Source of the DNA: Leifsonia psychrotolerans
Lineage (GTDB): Bacteria > Actinomycetota > Actinomycetes > Actinomycetales > Microbacteriaceae
Direction of reading: 5' to 3'
DNA length: 64,000 bases
Assembly (NCBI RefSeq): GCF_013410665.1
Contig: NZ_JACCFM010000001.1
Location: forward strand, 1,426,001-1,490,000
The position numbers and the translations under genes were made by a program. Below, piece after piece: positions 11,657-20,610 of the stretch. The stretch's first letter is position 1, and each line of letters starts with the position of its first letter. The notes beneath the pieces were generated by a model. That model searched no databases and was not told the DNA's origin. It saw only the letters and a program-made list of their open reading frames with translations.

Positions 11657-13029
11657 CCGAGCGGAGCCCAATCGGCCGGGCCTGCCGTACCGGCCGGGTA
11701 GTCGTCAAGCGGTACCGTTCCATCACGCCAGGCCGTCAAAACCGGTGCCACAATCCGCCAACATTCCACCGCGGTGTCGCCCCGCACCGACAAGGCGGGG
11801 TCGCCGTCAAACAGGCTCTCGAGAACTTCGCCGTACGCCAACAGCTGCCCGGGCCCGAACGTCGCGGTCAGGCTCGCGCGTTCCAGAACGCGCGGATCGC
11901 TTGGACCATTGATGTTGATTTCGAGTGCCATTTCGTCGGGCGCCAACATGATGCGCAACACGCTCGGGTCGTCTCGTCCCTCCAACCCAGTAGGAAGATG
12001 CGGAGCCGGCTTGAACGTGATCACGATTTCGCGCCGCCGCTGCCCCAGCGCCTTGCCCGAGCGCAGCGTGAACGGCACGCCGGTCCAGCGCCAGGTATTG
12101 ATGTCGACCGTCACCTCGGCGAGCGTCTCAGTGTCACGCTCGGGCTTCACCCCGGGTTGATCAGTGTAGGCACCGAGCACCTGCTCGTCGACGGTTCCGG
12201 CGGTGTACCGGGCGCGGCGACTCGACCGCTTGGGGCTCCCGCCGCGCAGCTTGGTTGCCCGTAATACGAGGCCCTTCGCATCGCGAACATCCGCTGCCGA
12301 AAGCGTCGACGGCGGTTCCATCGCCACGACCGCCATCACCTGCAACAGGTGACTTTGGATCATGTCGACCAGCGCCCCGGCCTTGTCGTAGTAGCCGGCC
12401 CGACCCTCGAGACCCAGCTGCTCGTCGTAGATGATGTCGATGCGGGCAATGTGTTGATTGCTCCAGAGCGGTTCGAAGACCCGGTTCGCGAAGCGAAGGC
12501 CGAGCAGGTTCAGCACGGTCGACCGGCCGAGGAAATGGTCGATCCGGAAGATCTTCTCCTCGGGAACGAGCTGCGCCAGCTTGTGGTTGAGCGCCACGGC
12601 CCCCGCTTCGTCGACTCCGAACGGCTTCTCCAAAGCCAACTTGACCCCGTCCGGCAACGTGACATCCGTGAGAGCGTCACACACGAGCGTTGTGACAGCA
12701 GGAGGCAGGGCGAAGTAGATCGCGGGATCTCCCTCGCAGTCGGCAAGGAGGTTCGAGAGAGCCGCCGAGTCAGTGACATCCACGGTGTGGTAGCTCGTCG
12801 TCGCGAGCAGGGCGTCGATGGCCGGGCCGGAGGCCTCCGCAGATGCGAACGACGCCCGAACGATTGACTTCCACGCAGCATGCGTCAGCTCGTCACTCGC
12901 AGCGCCGACCAGCCTCACGGGTCGTTCCGGATGTCGCGTGAGCAATTGGCCCAGTGCGGGAAGGAGCAACCGAGAGGCCAAGTCCCCGCTCGCGCCCAAA
13001 ACCAGAAGAGTCGAAATTGACTGCACCAT
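11653..13029 (-). CDS. zwf: Glucose-6-phosphate 1-dehydrogenase
   Basis: 458 residues, slightly short for the family. It oxidises glucose-6-phosphate to the gluconolactone in the pentose phosphate pathway. The nucleotide-binding motif GASGDLASRLLLPAL is at residues 13-27, LALEKPFG follows, and the signature RIDHFLGR contains the catalytic His. YDEQLGLEGRAGYYD is the conserved substrate-side segment. It stands alone between otsAB and a divergent GH15 gene, in a block of sugar metabolism genes. Confidence 0.93.
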   Translation of the reverse strand: MVQSISTLLVLGASGDLASRLLLPALGQLLTRHPERPVRLVGAASDELTHAAWKSIVRASFASAEASGPAIDALLATTSYHTVDVTDSAALSNLLADCEGDPAIYFALPPAVTTLVCDALTDVTLPDGVKLALEKPFGVDEAGAVALNHKLAQLVPEEKIFRIDHFLGRSTVLNLLGLRFANRVFEPLWSNQHIARIDIIYDEQLGLEGRAGYYDKAGALVDMIQSHLLQVMAVVAMEPPSTLSAADVRDAKGLVLRATKLRGGSPKRSSRRARYTAGTVDEQVLGAYTDQPGVKPERDTETLAEVTVDINTWRWTGVPFTLRSGKALGQRRREIVITFKPAPHLPTGLEGRDDPSVLRIMLAPDEMALEININGPSDPRVLERASLTATFGPGQLLAYGEVLESLFDGDPALSVRGDTAVECWRIVAPVLTAWRDGTVPLDDYPAGTAGPADWAPLG

Positions 13030-13058
13030 TACTCCACCGTAGCTGTCAAGATGACTTC

Positions 13059-14846
13059 ATGGCACTCAATATCGAGGACTATGCATTGATCAGCGACTGC
13101 CACTCGGCCGCTTTGGTGGGGCTGGATGGCAGCATCGATTGGCTCTGCCTGCCACGATTTGACTCCGCGTCGATGTTCGGGGCCCTCCTCGGCAATGAAG
13201 CACATGGGCGTTGGCTACTCGCGCCAGAAGATCCGTCGGCGACGTGCACTCGGTCCTACATGGGCGACACGTTCATCTTGAAGACGGTCTGGACGACGTC
13301 CACCGGTCAGGTCGAGGTGATCGATTTCATGCCGCATGGCGATCGTCGAGCCGATGTCGTGCGCTGGGTTCGGGGTTTGTCGGGATCCGTGAAAATGATC
13401 GAAGACGTGCGCATCCGGTTCGACTATGCCTCGACAGTTCCCTGGGTGCGTCAACTCACCGGCGAGGCCACACACGGCCTCATCGCAGTCGCCGGTCCCG
13501 ACGCGATAGTGATGCGCGGCCCGCGTCTGCACGCGTCCGATCACCGGCACATCTCCGAGTTTGTCGTCGAAGCCGGCGACTATGTCGACGTTCAACTCAC
13601 CTGGTTTCCTTCCCACCGGAAGATCCCCGCACCAACCGATGTCGCGGCCGCGTATCTGCGCACCGTCGCCTGGTGGGACGACTGGGCCAGCTGCTGCACG
13701 CACGAGGGTCCGTTTCACGCCGAAGTGGTGCGTTCGATGCTTGTGTTGCGCGCCCTCACGCATGAGGCAACGGGCGGGATTGTTGCAGCCGCCACAACCT
13801 CGCTGCCCGAGAGTTTCGGGGGCAACCGCAATTGGGACTACCGCTACGTTTGGCTCCGAGACGCCTCGTTGGCACTGCAGGTGCTTCTCGCTCATGGCTT
13901 CGACGAGGAGGCCAAAGGCTGGCGCAGCTGGTTGCTGCGTGCGGTGGCCGGCGACCCGAACGACGTGCAGATCATGTACGGTCTCGCCGGAGAACGGCGG
14001 CTTCGGGAGCACGAGTCGACAAGCCTGCCCGGCTATCGTGATTCTTTCCCGGTGCGAATCGGAAACGCGGCGGTCGACCAGTTTCAGCTAGACGTCATCG
14101 GGGAGGTGATGGTCGCGTTGCACTCTGCCCGCGAGGCGGGCATCACCGAATCGGCCTTCTCCTGGCCGCTACAGCGCGCCCTGATGGCTTTTCTCGAATC
14201 GAATTGGCACCGCTCCGACCAGGGCATCTGGGAGATGCGGGGACCGGCTCGTGAGTTCACCCATTCCCGCGTCATGGTCTGGGCCGCCTTCGACCGAGCC
14301 GTGCGCGGCATCACCGAGTTCGGGCTCGAGGGGCCCCTGGTGCGTTGGACGGCGCTGCGTGACCAAGTACGCCGCGACATCGACGATCGCGGCTTCAGCA
14401 CGACCAGAAACAGCTACACCCAATTCTTCGGCAGTGAGCAGGTGGATGCCTCGCTGCTGGCGCTGCCGCAGGTCGGATTCTGCGCGGCGACAGATCCCCG
14501 CATGCTCGGCACCGTCGCCGCGATCGAAGCCGACCTCATGCGCGACGGTCTCGTGATGCGATACCGCAGCACGGGCGCCACCGACGGGCTCGGTTCAGAC
14601 GAGAATCCCTTCCTCGCCTGCTCGTTCTGGCTGGTCGAACAGTACGCGGCATCCGGTCGCGTCGACGACGCCATGACGCTGATGACGCGACTGGTCGATC
14701 TCACCAACGATGTGGGTTTGTTGTCTGAGCAATACGACGTGACCCATGGGCATCAGGCCGGCAATACCCCGCAAGCCCTCTCGCACCTGGCACTCGTCCG
14801 CGCGGCGGATGCGATCTCCACCGCGCGCCGAGAAACGCAGCTCTAG
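13059..14846 (+). CDS. GH15 family glycoside hydrolase (trehalase/glucoamylase-like)
   Basis: 595 residues. The first ~230 form the beta-sandwich domain (NIEDYALISDCHSAALVGLDGSIDW). The rest is the (alpha/alpha)6 barrel with NWDYRYVWLRDASL, the catalytic-acid segment GIWEMRGPAREFTHS and the second acidic segment GSDENPFLACSFWL. Bacterial members of this type include the mycobacterial trehalase, and the neighbouring otsAB makes trehalose cleavage the best guess; glucoamylase or dextrin activity cannot be excluded. There is no signal peptide, so it acts in the cytoplasm. It diverges from zwf. Confidence 0.85.
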   Translation: MALNIEDYALISDCHSAALVGLDGSIDWLCLPRFDSASMFGALLGNEAHGRWLLAPEDPSATCTRSYMGDTFILKTVWTTSTGQVEVIDFMPHGDRRADVVRWVRGLSGSVKMIEDVRIRFDYASTVPWVRQLTGEATHGLIAVAGPDAIVMRGPRLHASDHRHISEFVVEAGDYVDVQLTWFPSHRKIPAPTDVAAAYLRTVAWWDDWASCCTHEGPFHAEVVRSMLVLRALTHEATGGIVAAATTSLPESFGGNRNWDYRYVWLRDASLALQVLLAHGFDEEAKGWRSWLLRAVAGDPNDVQIMYGLAGERRLREHESTSLPGYRDSFPVRIGNAAVDQFQLDVIGEVMVALHSAREAGITESAFSWPLQRALMAFLESNWHRSDQGIWEMRGPAREFTHSRVMVWAAFDRAVRGITEFGLEGPLVRWTALRDQVRRDIDDRGFSTTRNSYTQFFGSEQVDASLLALPQVGFCAATDPRMLGTVAAIEADLMRDGLVMRYRSTGATDGLGSDENPFLACSFWLVEQYAASGRVDDAMTLMTRLVDLTNDVGLLSEQYDVTHGHQAGNTPQALSHLALVRAADAISTARRETQL

Positions 14847-14900
14847 AGTTCTGCACAATTCTTTGTAGATCGTCGTCGCCAACGGCGGCGCCCCGAATTC

Positions 14901-14906
14901 TAAATT
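14901..14906 (+). promoter_or_regulatory. -10 box of a leaderless promoter for bioY
   Basis: TAAATT lies seven bases before the ATG at 14914, the spacing expected when transcription begins at the start codon. This favours 14914 over a TTG at 14905, which lies inside the box. Confidence 0.5.
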
Positions 14907-14913
14907 GAAGAAC

Positions 14914-15543
14914 ATGACTTCTTCGACCCGCTCCGTGGCCGCCACAGAACCACGCGACACCCGCAGCCGCCGTTCGCTCACCGCCAGAGACCTGGCCCAG
15001 ATTGCCGTGTTCGCCGCACTCATCGCCGCACTCGGTCTTCCTGGGGCGCTCTCACTCGGGGCGACGGGCGTTCCCCTCACCTTCCAAACGCTCGGCGTGA
15101 TGCTCGCCGGCGCGCTGCTCGGTGCTCGGAAGGGCTTCCTCTCCGTTTTGCTGGTGCTGGTGTTGACCGCGGCTGGGCTCCCGCTTCTCTCGGGCGGACG
15201 CGGCGGACTGGTCTGGTTCACCACGTCGCCCTCCGCCGGCTATCCCTATGGCTGGTTGCTCGGCGCGGCAGTGATCGGCGCTCTCACTGCCCTGTTACTT
15301 CCGAAATACCGATTCTGGCCGGCACTTGCGGTGACGGCGCTCGGTGGAATTGTCGCCGTGTATCTGATCGGTGTTCCTGTCACCGCTCTCAACCTGGGAG
15401 TGCCGCTCTGGGTCGCGATGATCGATGCGACTAAGTTTCTGCCCGGTGACCTGATCAAGGTCGTTGTCACAGTTGTGGTCGCCGGGCAGGTTCACCGCGC
15501 GTATCCCGGGCTCATCCCCCGGCGCCAGAACGCCAGCGCATGA
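14914..15543 (+). CDS. bioY: Biotin transporter substrate-binding subunit BioY
   Basis: 209 residues with about six membrane segments after a polar N-terminus of 25. Family marks include GVPLTFQTLGVMLAGALLGARKGFLSV and the GGRGGLVWF region. It is the S-component of an energy-coupling factor transporter that imports biotin. Its stop overlaps the following ATPase gene by four bases, and a T-component follows, so the full BioYMN set is one operon. The -10 box directly before the ATG suggests a leaderless transcript. Confidence 0.95.
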   Translation: MTSSTRSVAATEPRDTRSRRSLTARDLAQIAVFAALIAALGLPGALSLGATGVPLTFQTLGVMLAGALLGARKGFLSVLLVLVLTAAGLPLLSGGRGGLVWFTTSPSAGYPYGWLLGAAVIGALTALLLPKYRFWPALAVTALGGIVAVYLIGVPVTALNLGVPLWVAMIDATKFLPGDLIKVVVTVVVAGQVHRAYPGLIPRRQNASA

Positions 15544-16220
15544 GTGAAATCACTTTCACGGGGGTCTCCCACTCGTTTGGAGAGCGGGTCGTCCTTCGAG
15601 ACGTGACCCTCACCGTGACCGAACCTCGCGTCGGCATCGTCGGCGCGAACGGCTCCGGCAAGTCCACGCTCGTGCGTATGATCAACGGCCTGGTCACACC
15701 CACCTCAGGTTTAGTCACGGTAGACGGGCTGGACGTCGCTCGCCACGCCCGCGAAGTGCGTCGGTCGGTCGGTTTTGTATTCACGAATCCTGACACTCAG
15801 ATCGTGATGCCCACCGTGCAGGAAGACGTGGCGTTCACTCTCCGTCGACGGGGGCTCAGCCGTGACGAAATCGCCGAGCGCACGGCCGCCGCGCTCGACC
15901 GATTCGGATTGAGCGCGCATGCGGAACATCCGGCACATCGGCTTTCTGGCGGGCAGAAGCAGCTGCTTGCGCTCGCCGCGGTGCTCGTCGCCGAGCCTCA
16001 GATCGTGATTGCCGACGAGCCGACAACACTGCTCGACGCGCGAAATTCGCGGCGAATCGGCGAGCTCCTGGCGTCGCTCGAGCAACAGGTGATTGTCGTC
16101 ACCCATCAGCTGGATCTGGTGGCAAATTTTGACCGCGTCATTGTGATCGAACACGGTGAGGTCGTCGCAGATGGCCGGCCGGATGCCGCGTTGTCTGCCT
16201 ACCGAGCGCTCCTGGCATGA
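15540..16220 (+). CDS. bioM: Biotin ECF transporter ATPase BioM
   Basis: 226 residues, a complete ABC ATPase: Walker A GANGSGKSTLV near residue 34, signature LSGGQKQLL, Walker B IVIADEPTTLLD and the switch His in VVTHQLDLV. It energises BioY through BioN. It overlaps bioY and bioN by four bases at each end (ATGA), implying tight translational coupling. Confidence 0.94.
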   Translation: MSEITFTGVSHSFGERVVLRDVTLTVTEPRVGIVGANGSGKSTLVRMINGLVTPTSGLVTVDGLDVARHAREVRRSVGFVFTNPDTQIVMPTVQEDVAFTLRRRGLSRDEIAERTAAALDRFGLSAHAEHPAHRLSGGQKQLLALAAVLVAEPQIVIADEPTTLLDARNSRRIGELLASLEQQVIVVTHQLDLVANFDRVIVIEHGEVVADGRPDAALSAYRALLA

Positions 16221-16810
16221 TCGGGCTCTACTCACCGGGGAACTCGCTGGTGCATCGCACACCGGCGCCACTCAAGCTGCTGCTGCTCTCGGCGAGCGTG
16301 ATCACGGTGAGCGTGCTGCGAGACCCCTGGCTGATCGCCGGGGTGGCGGTTTTCGTCATCGCCCTCTTCGCGCTCGCTCAGGTGCCCGTGCGCGCTGCCC
16401 TGGGTCAGATTCTGCCGATTCTGTGGATGCTCCTGATCGTCGCTCCGATTCAGGGTTTCCTCGCCGGTTGGGTGATCGCCGGGCTCATGGCGGCACGTCT
16501 TCTCATCGCCGTGGCCCTGGCCGCTCTCTTCACGATGACGACATCGGTCAGTGCGGTCTTGGACACGTTCCAACTGATGCTTCGCCCGTTTCGCCGGTGG
16601 CTCGATGCCGATCGCATCGGCCTACTTGTCGCCCTGACGATTCGCTGTATCCCCCTCCTCTCCGCCATCGTCGCCGAAGTGCTTGAGGCCCGCGCCGCCC
16701 GCGGCATCCGTGGTTCGGTGCGTGCACTCGCCGTTCCTGTCATCGTACGGTCCCTCTATGCGGCGGATGCCCTCGGAGAGGCGCTGATCGCCCGCGGCTT
16801 CGACGACTGA
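16217..16810 (+). CDS. bioN: Biotin ECF transporter transmembrane subunit BioN
   Basis: 197 residues, EcfT family, with about five membrane segments. The two Ala-Arg-Gly coupling motifs of T-components are visible near the C-terminus: EARAARG around residue 158 and IARGFDD at the very end. These contact the ATPase. It is the last gene of bioYMN. Confidence 0.92.
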   Translation: MIGLYSPGNSLVHRTPAPLKLLLLSASVITVSVLRDPWLIAGVAVFVIALFALAQVPVRAALGQILPILWMLLIVAPIQGFLAGWVIAGLMAARLLIAVALAALFTMTTSVSAVLDTFQLMLRPFRRWLDADRIGLLVALTIRCIPLLSAIVAEVLEARAARGIRGSVRALAVPVIVRSLYAADALGEALIARGFDD

Positions 16811-16917
16811 ACCCTTTTCTGCTGTCGTTCAGGCCCTACACAGGTTCTGTATAGCGTGGCAGGGCAGTCTAGAGAGATGCGTCCGGACCGTGACGACGAT
16901 CTACAGAGAGATGACTT

Positions 16918-17898
16918 GTGCCCAAACTTCCTATACTCCTTGTCGTCTTCGGCGCCGCCCTCGCGCTGACCGGTTGCGCCAGTAGCGCCAGCACCGCGTC
17001 GGCCGACAAGCCCCAGGCGTCGACATCGGCCTGCACGCCGGCCGGCACGATATCTGACTCTGTCACTGTCACCGGTGCGCTGAACGCCGCGCCGACCGTG
17101 AAGTTCAAGACCCCGCTGGAGACGCCGAAGAGCACCGAGCGCTCCGTCGTGATCACCGGCACGGGGACAGAAAAGGCCACCGCCGGCTCCAGCGTAGACG
17201 TCTCGTACTCGGCGTTCAATGCCGAAACCGGCAAGCAGGTCGATGCAACGGAGTACGGCGCGGATGCTCCGGCCACAGCGCTCACCGTCGACAGCACGAA
17301 GTACATCCCCGGCCTCGTCAAGGCCCTGACCTGCTCCGTCGCCGGAGACCGGGTTGTGGCGGTGATCCCGCCGGCCGATGGCTCGGGCTCCGCGAAGGAC
17401 GGTTCAATCGTATTCGTCATCGACGTGAAGAAGGTGGCTGCTCCTCCGGTAGTTCTCGCCAAGGCCAATGGTGTCGATCAGCCGGTTGTCGCCGGGCTGC
17501 CGACGGTCAAACTGGCCGCGGATGGCGCTCCCACCATCACGATCCCCAAGACCGCTCCGCCCGCCACGCTGACGATCGCGAACCTCAAAAAGGGTGCTGG
17601 CACAATTGTCGCGGAGGGCGACACCGTTTCTGTCGAGTACACCGGCGTGATCTGGGCTACGGGCAAGACCTTCGACTCCTCGTGGACGACGGCCGGTCCC
17701 ACCTCCTTCCCCACCACCGGCGTCATCACCGGCTTCAGCAAGGCGTTGGTCGGACAGGCCGTGGGCTCGCAGGTTCTCGCTGTCATCCCGCCGGCCGATG
17801 GCTACGGCGACAAGGGCGTTCCGGAGGCTGGAATTAGCGGAACCGACACCCTGGTCTTCGTGCTCGACATCCTGGGCACCACGCCGGCAGCCGGCTAA
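16918..17898 (+). CDS. Secreted lipoprotein with two FKBP-type peptidyl-prolyl isomerase domains
   Basis: 326 residues from a GTG. The N-terminus is a lipoprotein signal with lipobox LTGC (Cys near residue 20), so the protein is anchored outside the membrane. The C-terminal domain, about residues 228-320, is a clear FKBP fold (VSVEYTGVIWATGKTFDSSW, FSKALVGQAVGSQVLAVIPP). Residues 95-165 look like a second, divergent copy (KYIPGLVKALTCSVAGDRVV), and both copies share VIPPADG. It probably assists folding of exported proteins. Confidence 0.9.
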   Translation: MPKLPILLVVFGAALALTGCASSASTASADKPQASTSACTPAGTISDSVTVTGALNAAPTVKFKTPLETPKSTERSVVITGTGTEKATAGSSVDVSYSAFNAETGKQVDATEYGADAPATALTVDSTKYIPGLVKALTCSVAGDRVVAVIPPADGSGSAKDGSIVFVIDVKKVAAPPVVLAKANGVDQPVVAGLPTVKLAADGAPTITIPKTAPPATLTIANLKKGAGTIVAEGDTVSVEYTGVIWATGKTFDSSWTTAGPTSFPTTGVITGFSKALVGQAVGSQVLAVIPPADGYGDKGVPEAGISGTDTLVFVLDILGTTPAAG

Positions 17899-17922
17899 CG
17901 ACCGGACCCTCGGCCGAGGGGC

Positions 17923-17959
17923 GGCATCCGTCATCGACTTGCCGTCGGTGTCGGATGCC
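17923..17959 (+). terminator. Possible hairpin after the FKBP gene
   Basis: GGCATCCG (17923-17930) pairs with CGGATGCC (17952-17959) across a 21-base loop. A 14-base palindrome, CCCTCGGCCGAGGG, lies just before it. There is no U-run, so this may be a weak terminator or only a chance structure. Confidence 0.3.
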
Positions 17960-18058
17960 GTCCCTGAAAAGTTTCGGAAGCGTGACAGGGATAACGGCTT
18001 ACCATCGAGAGCAGTTGGCCGATAGTGCGAAGCGAGAATCCATCGGAGGGATACGCCC

Positions 18059-18280
18059 ATGAACGTTACACCGACTGTCGTCGCATCACTCGCTGGACCA
18101 CATATTCCGCGATTCGCGCCCCAGATCGATATTCGACCCGATCGGTTCGGCGAACTCCCGGCGCTACTTGTCAATCCCATCGACAATCGAGGGCGAAAAA
18201 TTGAGGGGCTCTGGCTTATTGAAGGCTCTCAGCACTCGGTGAAGGGGCCTGTCTACCGTTGGATCGAGCCGCGCGGCTAG
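18059..18280 (+). CDS. Hypothetical protein, 73 aa
   Basis: Starts at an ATG preceded by GGAGGG. Soluble, mixed charge, with no membrane segment or motif I recognise. The good ribosome site and isolated position between the FKBP gene and a convergent membrane gene support expression. Function unknown. Confidence 0.55.
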   Translation: MNVTPTVVASLAGPHIPRFAPQIDIRPDRFGELPALLVNPIDNRGRKIEGLWLIEGSQHSVKGPVYRWIEPRG

Positions 18281-18316
18281 TCCGTCAGACTTCGCTCACC
18301 GCCGATCCTCCCGGGT

Positions 18317-18985
18317 TCACAATCGAGTCAGGCCGTCTCCGATAATCACGACGCCGATCATGAGCATGATCAGGATTGTGACGATTCGACTGTTGTGTTC
18401 AATCCAGGCGCGGGCGTGTTGCAGCCAGCCCTGAGTTTTGTTCGGAGCGAAGAGGGTTGCCACGATGGGACCGACAACGGTTGTGGCCGAGATCACGACG
18501 TAGACAGCAACGACGATCGCTGTAGACCCAAGACTGAGCTGATCTCCGCGCATCGCAAGCCCCGCCGCGGCTGCAAGCAGCAGAGCTTTGGGGCGCAGAT
18601 TGAGAACGAAGGCGAGGCCGAAGCACGACCACGGGCCCAGCGAACCGACGGCGGATAACCACGTGGGTATCCCGCTTGACTTCGGCGCATGGACTACTCG
18701 ACGCCAGGTGATGAGAGCGAAGACGATCAGAGCGCTGCCGACGATGAGCTCGCTGATCGCCACGCCGAGTTCGGGGTGTTTCGGGGCGGAGGCCGGGAGC
18801 CCGTGAGCGGCAAGCGTGAACGCACTCACCACGGTAGCGAGGCCGATGACCCAGCCGATCAGGAACGGCACCGAGGACCGGTTGCGGTTGGGAGAAAGCA
18901 AAATCAGAACGGTGGCCATAATCGGGACGGAGCTGAGGGCGACCGCCACGGCGATCGGAAGGATGTGCCCCAGAGCCGCCAGCAT
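18317..18985 (-). CDS. GAP/Sap family six-helix membrane protein
   Basis: 222 residues, about six membrane segments. The pattern MLAALGHILPIAVAVALSSVPIMATVLILLSP, then GWVIGL and a long central loop, resembles the GAP (Sap) family of actinobacterial membrane proteins. In mycobacteria these are linked to export of lipids such as peptidoglycolipids. I chose the ATG at 18985, two bases after the cardiolipin synthase stop, rather than a start overlapping that gene by 70 bases. Co-transcription with cls fits a lipid-related role, but the substrate is unknown. Confidence 0.7.
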   Translation of the reverse strand: MLAALGHILPIAVAVALSSVPIMATVLILLSPNRNRSSVPFLIGWVIGLATVVSAFTLAAHGLPASAPKHPELGVAISELIVGSALIVFALITWRRVVHAPKSSGIPTWLSAVGSLGPWSCFGLAFVLNLRPKALLLAAAAGLAMRGDQLSLGSTAIVVAVYVVISATTVVGPIVATLFAPNKTQGWLQHARAWIEHNSRIVTILIMLMIGVVIIGDGLTRL

Positions 18986-18987
18986 TG

Positions 18988-20460
18988 CTACTGCAGGCCC
19001 GACGTCAGTCGTGCAAGAGAGTCGAGGATCGTGGCCTTCATGGGTTCTTTGGCCCATTCCTCACTCGTGAGCTGCCTGCTGATTGCACGATATCCCTCTT
19101 CAACCACGCGCATGTCGGACACAAACGTTTGTCCACGCACCAGCAGTGACACTTCGAGGTCGAGAGCGAACGATCGGATATCCATGTTGCTTGAACCGAT
19201 CACGGCCACATCGTCATCGATCGAGAAGTGCTTGGCATGCAGGATGAACGGCGCTGGATACTGCCAAATCGTCACACCGGCGCTGAGCAACTCGCCATAG
19301 TACGACCGCTGGGCATGCCACACTCCCCCTTGATCGCCGATCTCTGACACAAACAACTGCACGTCCAACCCCCGCTGACATGACGAGGTGATGGCGTACA
19401 TCATTGCCTCATCCGGAACAAAATACGGGCTGGTGATGATGATCTTCTCTTGGGCCGAATACAGCAGAGCGAGAAAGAGCCGCAGATTGTTCTCGCCGTC
19501 GAATCCCGGCCCCGATGGCACCACCTGGCAGTCCAGCCCGTTCGGACTCGTATCGACCGTGTGCTCGCTCAGTGGGACGTTCTCATGACCGATGATCTCA
19601 TCCGTTTCCGAGTACCAGTCGGAGAGGAAGATGACGTTGATTCCGCTGACGACGGGTCCGGTGACGCGGGTCATCAGCTCCTGCCATTGCAGGCCACGTT
19701 TGATGTTCTTGGCTGAGTCATAGTTCCGGTTGATGAGGTTTTGCGATCCCATGAACCCCACCCGCCCATCGACGACCACCAGCTTGCGATGGTTACGGAG
19801 ATCCGGACGTTGATATTTGCCTTTCAGGGGCATCACGGGGAGCATGAACGACCATTTCACTCCGATGCGATCCAATTCGGCAAAGGTGGCCGCGTGCACA
19901 GACGTTCGGACGGAGGCAATATGGTCCAGCAACACCCGCACCGATACGCCTCGACGTACCGCATCCTCCATGGCCCGAAAGAAGCCTTTCGTGACATCGT
20001 CGAATGCGACGATGTAGAACTCGACGTGCACAAACGTCGTCGCGGTGTCGATCTCCTCGGTCATTGCCCTGATCGAACCGGCATAATCGCCGATCAGGGT
20101 CGCAGTGTTCCCGCTCGACAGCGGGACTGCACCCAGCGTCTCGTTCATGATGGTGACCCGCTCGAACCATTCAGGCCACGCAGCCCGATCCGAGGCCAAG
20201 TCGAGGCCGGCGGTGGCTTGGGCGATCATTGCGTTGATTGCCCGTTGTTTCTCGCGACGCTTCTTGGGCAACTTCGAACTGCCGATCAGCAGGAAGAAGA
20301 AGATTCCAATGTACGGGATGAGAAAGATGGCCAGGAGCCACGCCATTGCAGCGCTGGGCTTGCGATTCCTCGGGATGATAATGATCGCCGCGACTCGGAT
20401 TCCCAGATCTACGACGACCACGAGCACCCACACCAGCACGGTGACCTGCTGCGAATTCAC
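18988..20460 (-). CDS. cls: Cardiolipin synthase (phospholipase D type)
   Basis: 490 residues. Two N-terminal membrane helices (a PLD-N domain, residues 8-30 and 38-58) precede two HKD catalytic motifs: NHRKLVVVDGRVGFMGSQN near residue 240 and HAKHFSIDDDVAVIGSSN near 408. It joins phosphatidylglycerol units into cardiolipin at the membrane. The start is a GTG with GAGAGG upstream. It forms an operon with the downstream GAP-family gene. Confidence 0.93.
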   Translation of the reverse strand: MNSQQVTVLVWVLVVVVDLGIRVAAIIIIPRNRKPSAAMAWLLAIFLIPYIGIFFFLLIGSSKLPKKRREKQRAINAMIAQATAGLDLASDRAAWPEWFERVTIMNETLGAVPLSSGNTATLIGDYAGSIRAMTEEIDTATTFVHVEFYIVAFDDVTKGFFRAMEDAVRRGVSVRVLLDHIASVRTSVHAATFAELDRIGVKWSFMLPVMPLKGKYQRPDLRNHRKLVVVDGRVGFMGSQNLINRNYDSAKNIKRGLQWQELMTRVTGPVVSGINVIFLSDWYSETDEIIGHENVPLSEHTVDTSPNGLDCQVVPSGPGFDGENNLRLFLALLYSAQEKIIITSPYFVPDEAMMYAITSSCQRGLDVQLFVSEIGDQGGVWHAQRSYYGELLSAGVTIWQYPAPFILHAKHFSIDDDVAVIGSSNMDIRSFALDLEVSLLVRGQTFVSDMRVVEEGYRAISRQLTSEEWAKEPMKATILDSLARLTSGLQ

Positions 20461-20598
20461 GTGCGATGCCTCTCGATAGCACGGCGGCCTTCGGGAGCGT
20501 GTGTGCGACAGTCTCGAAGGAAGTGGAGAACAGTGTGCCGGGAAATCACGGGTGTTACATCACCCCGATCGGATGATGACCGGGGCGATCAGCGTCCT

Positions 20599-20604
20599 TA
20601 GCGT
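20599..20604 (+). promoter_or_regulatory. -10 box of a leaderless promoter for the AI-2E family gene
   Basis: TAGCGT lies six bases before the ATG at 20611. GAGG lies between box and start, so translation from a slightly longer leader is also possible. Confidence 0.4.
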
Positions 20605-20610
20605 GAGGCC

